A stretch of 5,020 bases of DNA, from contig CACYCD010000115.1 in NCBI GenBank assembly GCA_902772755.1, positions 1 through 5,020 of the forward strand. The letters are read 5' to 3'. Position 1 is the first letter of the stretch. Each line of letters opens with the position of its first letter. Both the position numbers and the translations under genes were made by a program. This stretch comes from an uncultured Ruminococcus sp. GTDB lineage: Bacteria > Bacillota > Clostridia > Oscillospirales > Acutalibacteraceae. The notes beneath the pieces are model-generated. The model was given only the letters and a program-made list of their open reading frames with translations, had not been told where the DNA came from and did not search any database. Shown here piece by piece: positions 4,445 through 5,020 of this stretch.

Positions 4445-5020
4445 TTATTGTCTAACCATATTGGGACGTTTTGTACCGCAAACGGGACAGGTGTCCTCGA
4501 AGTTTTCGTATATTCTTTGACAGGTCAAACACTTCCACTCACTTTCCAGAGGCTCTCTGTCAGGTGTGGGCGGCAGAACAGGTCTGGTAAGTCTTGCCGG
4601 CATATCATCGGGATTTGGTTTTTTAGGCTCGTCACGCTCTACATAAGGCTCGATATCCTCGGGGCGGCTCTCACCGCAGCCACAAGTGCCTACGTAGTTC
4701 TGATTTATTGTACCACATTCATTGCACTTCCACTCGTTGGAGGTCGGCTCTCTCTCGGGGAGGGGCTGGGGCTCGGGTGCTTTCTTCGCAAATCTGGAAG
4801 TCTTTGCGGTCGAGATCGGAGGTGCTTCTTCCTCCTTCGGCTTGACAGGCTCGTCACGCTCTACATAAGGCTCGATATCCTCGGGACGGCTTGCACCGCA
4901 GCCACAAGTGCCTACATAGTTCTGATTTATCGTACCACATTCGATACACTTCCACTCGTTAGAGGTCGGCTCTCTCTCGGGGAGGGGCTGAGGCTCGGGT
5001 GCTTTCTTTGCAAATCTGGA
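4445..5020 (-). CDS. Multi-zinc-ribbon protein of unknown function, C-terminal part (start outside window)
   Basis: I do not recognise a named family. The frame enters from base 5020 and gives 191 residues before TAA at 4445-4447. It holds three zinc-ribbon modules, each introduced by EWKC. Counting visible residues from the 5020 end, the Cys positions are 25/28/39/41, 99/102/113/115 and 164/167/178/181. The first two modules are near-identical copies: WKC-x2-C-GTINQNYVGT-C-G-C, like a RanBP2-type finger (C-x3-N spacing) but with C-x-C as second knuckle. The last has normal C-x2-C-x10-C-x2-C (CPVCG). Modules are joined by Pro/Glu-rich linkers such as EPEPQPLPEREP and PEDIEPYVERDEP, probably disordered. 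No membrane segment is seen. It is likely a cytosolic nucleic-acid- or protein-binding scaffold, but that is inference. It runs convergent to khpA and is not part of that operon. Confidence 0.88.
   Translation of the reverse strand, partial: SRFAKKAPEPQPLPEREPTSNEWKCIECGTINQNYVGTCGCGASRPEDIEPYVERDEPVKPKEEEAPPISTAKTSRFAKKAPEPQPLPEREPTSNEWKCNECGTINQNYVGTCGCGESRPEDIEPYVERDEPKKPNPDDMPARLTRPVLPPTPDREPLESEWKCLTCQRIYENFEDTCPVCGTKRPNMVRQ
4626..4798 (-). repeat. Tandem coding repeat, copy nearer the C terminus
   Basis: This 173-bp stretch matches bases 4848-5020 with about 11 differences by my count (about 94% identity) at a period of 222 bases, i.e. 74 codons, so the frame is kept. It encodes SRFAKKAPEP through the zinc ribbon to YVERDEP. 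Only two residues differ between copies (Asn/Ile in the first knuckle, Glu/Ala after CGCG); most base changes are silent. Confidence 0.93.
4848..5020 (-). repeat. Tandem coding repeat, copy nearer the N terminus (runs to the window edge)
   Basis: This is the partner of the repeat at 4626-4798. The two are separated by 49 non-matching bases that encode the variable linker VKPKEEEAPPISTAKT. Because the match is still perfect at the window edge, the repeat unit continues beyond base 5020 and further copies may follow. Confidence 0.93.

Noticed and set aside
4626..5020. CRISPR-like or non-coding repeat array
   Set aside because: The repeat is 173 bp at a 222-bp period, keeps reading frame and encodes Cys motifs; it is a protein-coding tandem duplication.

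Overview
This window looks like core chromosome from a low-to-moderate GC clostridial Firmicute. The Oscillospiraceae/Ruminococcus group is my best guess, based on protein flavour (for example a YlxM beginning MEKN and a PhoH beginning MEQTISID), AGGAGG-type ribosome binding sites, frequent GTG/TTG starts and AT-rich intergenic DNA. The placement is inference; no database was searched.

Layout. (1) Bases 1-1675, minus strand: a tight run phoH (PhoH-like KH/ATPase), ybeY (16S rRNA maturation endoribonuclease) and the N-terminal third of era (ribosome assembly GTPase, cut by the window edge). Gaps are 1 and 10 bases, so they are almost certainly one transcript for RNA and ribosome quality control. 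(2) Bases 1676-2053: an AT-rich divergent intergenic region. It holds an extended -10 promoter for phoH sitting inside an 8+8 bp dyad, and a perfect consensus promoter for ylxM followed by a 7-bp hairpin at the transcript start. (3) Bases 2054-4338, plus strand: ylxM - ffh - rpsP - khpA, i.e. SRP protein with its partner, ribosomal protein S16 and a KH RNA-binding protein, closed by a strong intrinsic terminator. (4) Bases 4339-4444: a convergent intergenic region with two hairpins that share the core GATATCGGG. (5) Bases 4445-5020, minus strand: the C-terminal 191 residues of a multi-zinc-ribbon protein whose coding DNA contains a 222-bp-period, about 94% identical tandem duplication. It has no start inside the window, so a simple ORF search that requires a start codon would miss it.

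Genes in (1) and (3) are housekeeping functions of ribosome biogenesis and protein targeting. Several gene starts needed correction: phoH, ylxM and rpsP have longer open frames whose upstream start codons lie in, or upstream of, the Shine-Dalgarno or promoter sequence. Both conserved gene clusters are abbreviated compared with the usual Firmicute order: there is no dgkA or cdd between ybeY and era, and no rimM or trmD after khpA.

I see no clear new defence or mobile system. The least explained item is the repeat-built zinc-ribbon protein at the right edge; next are the dyads at the divergent promoters.
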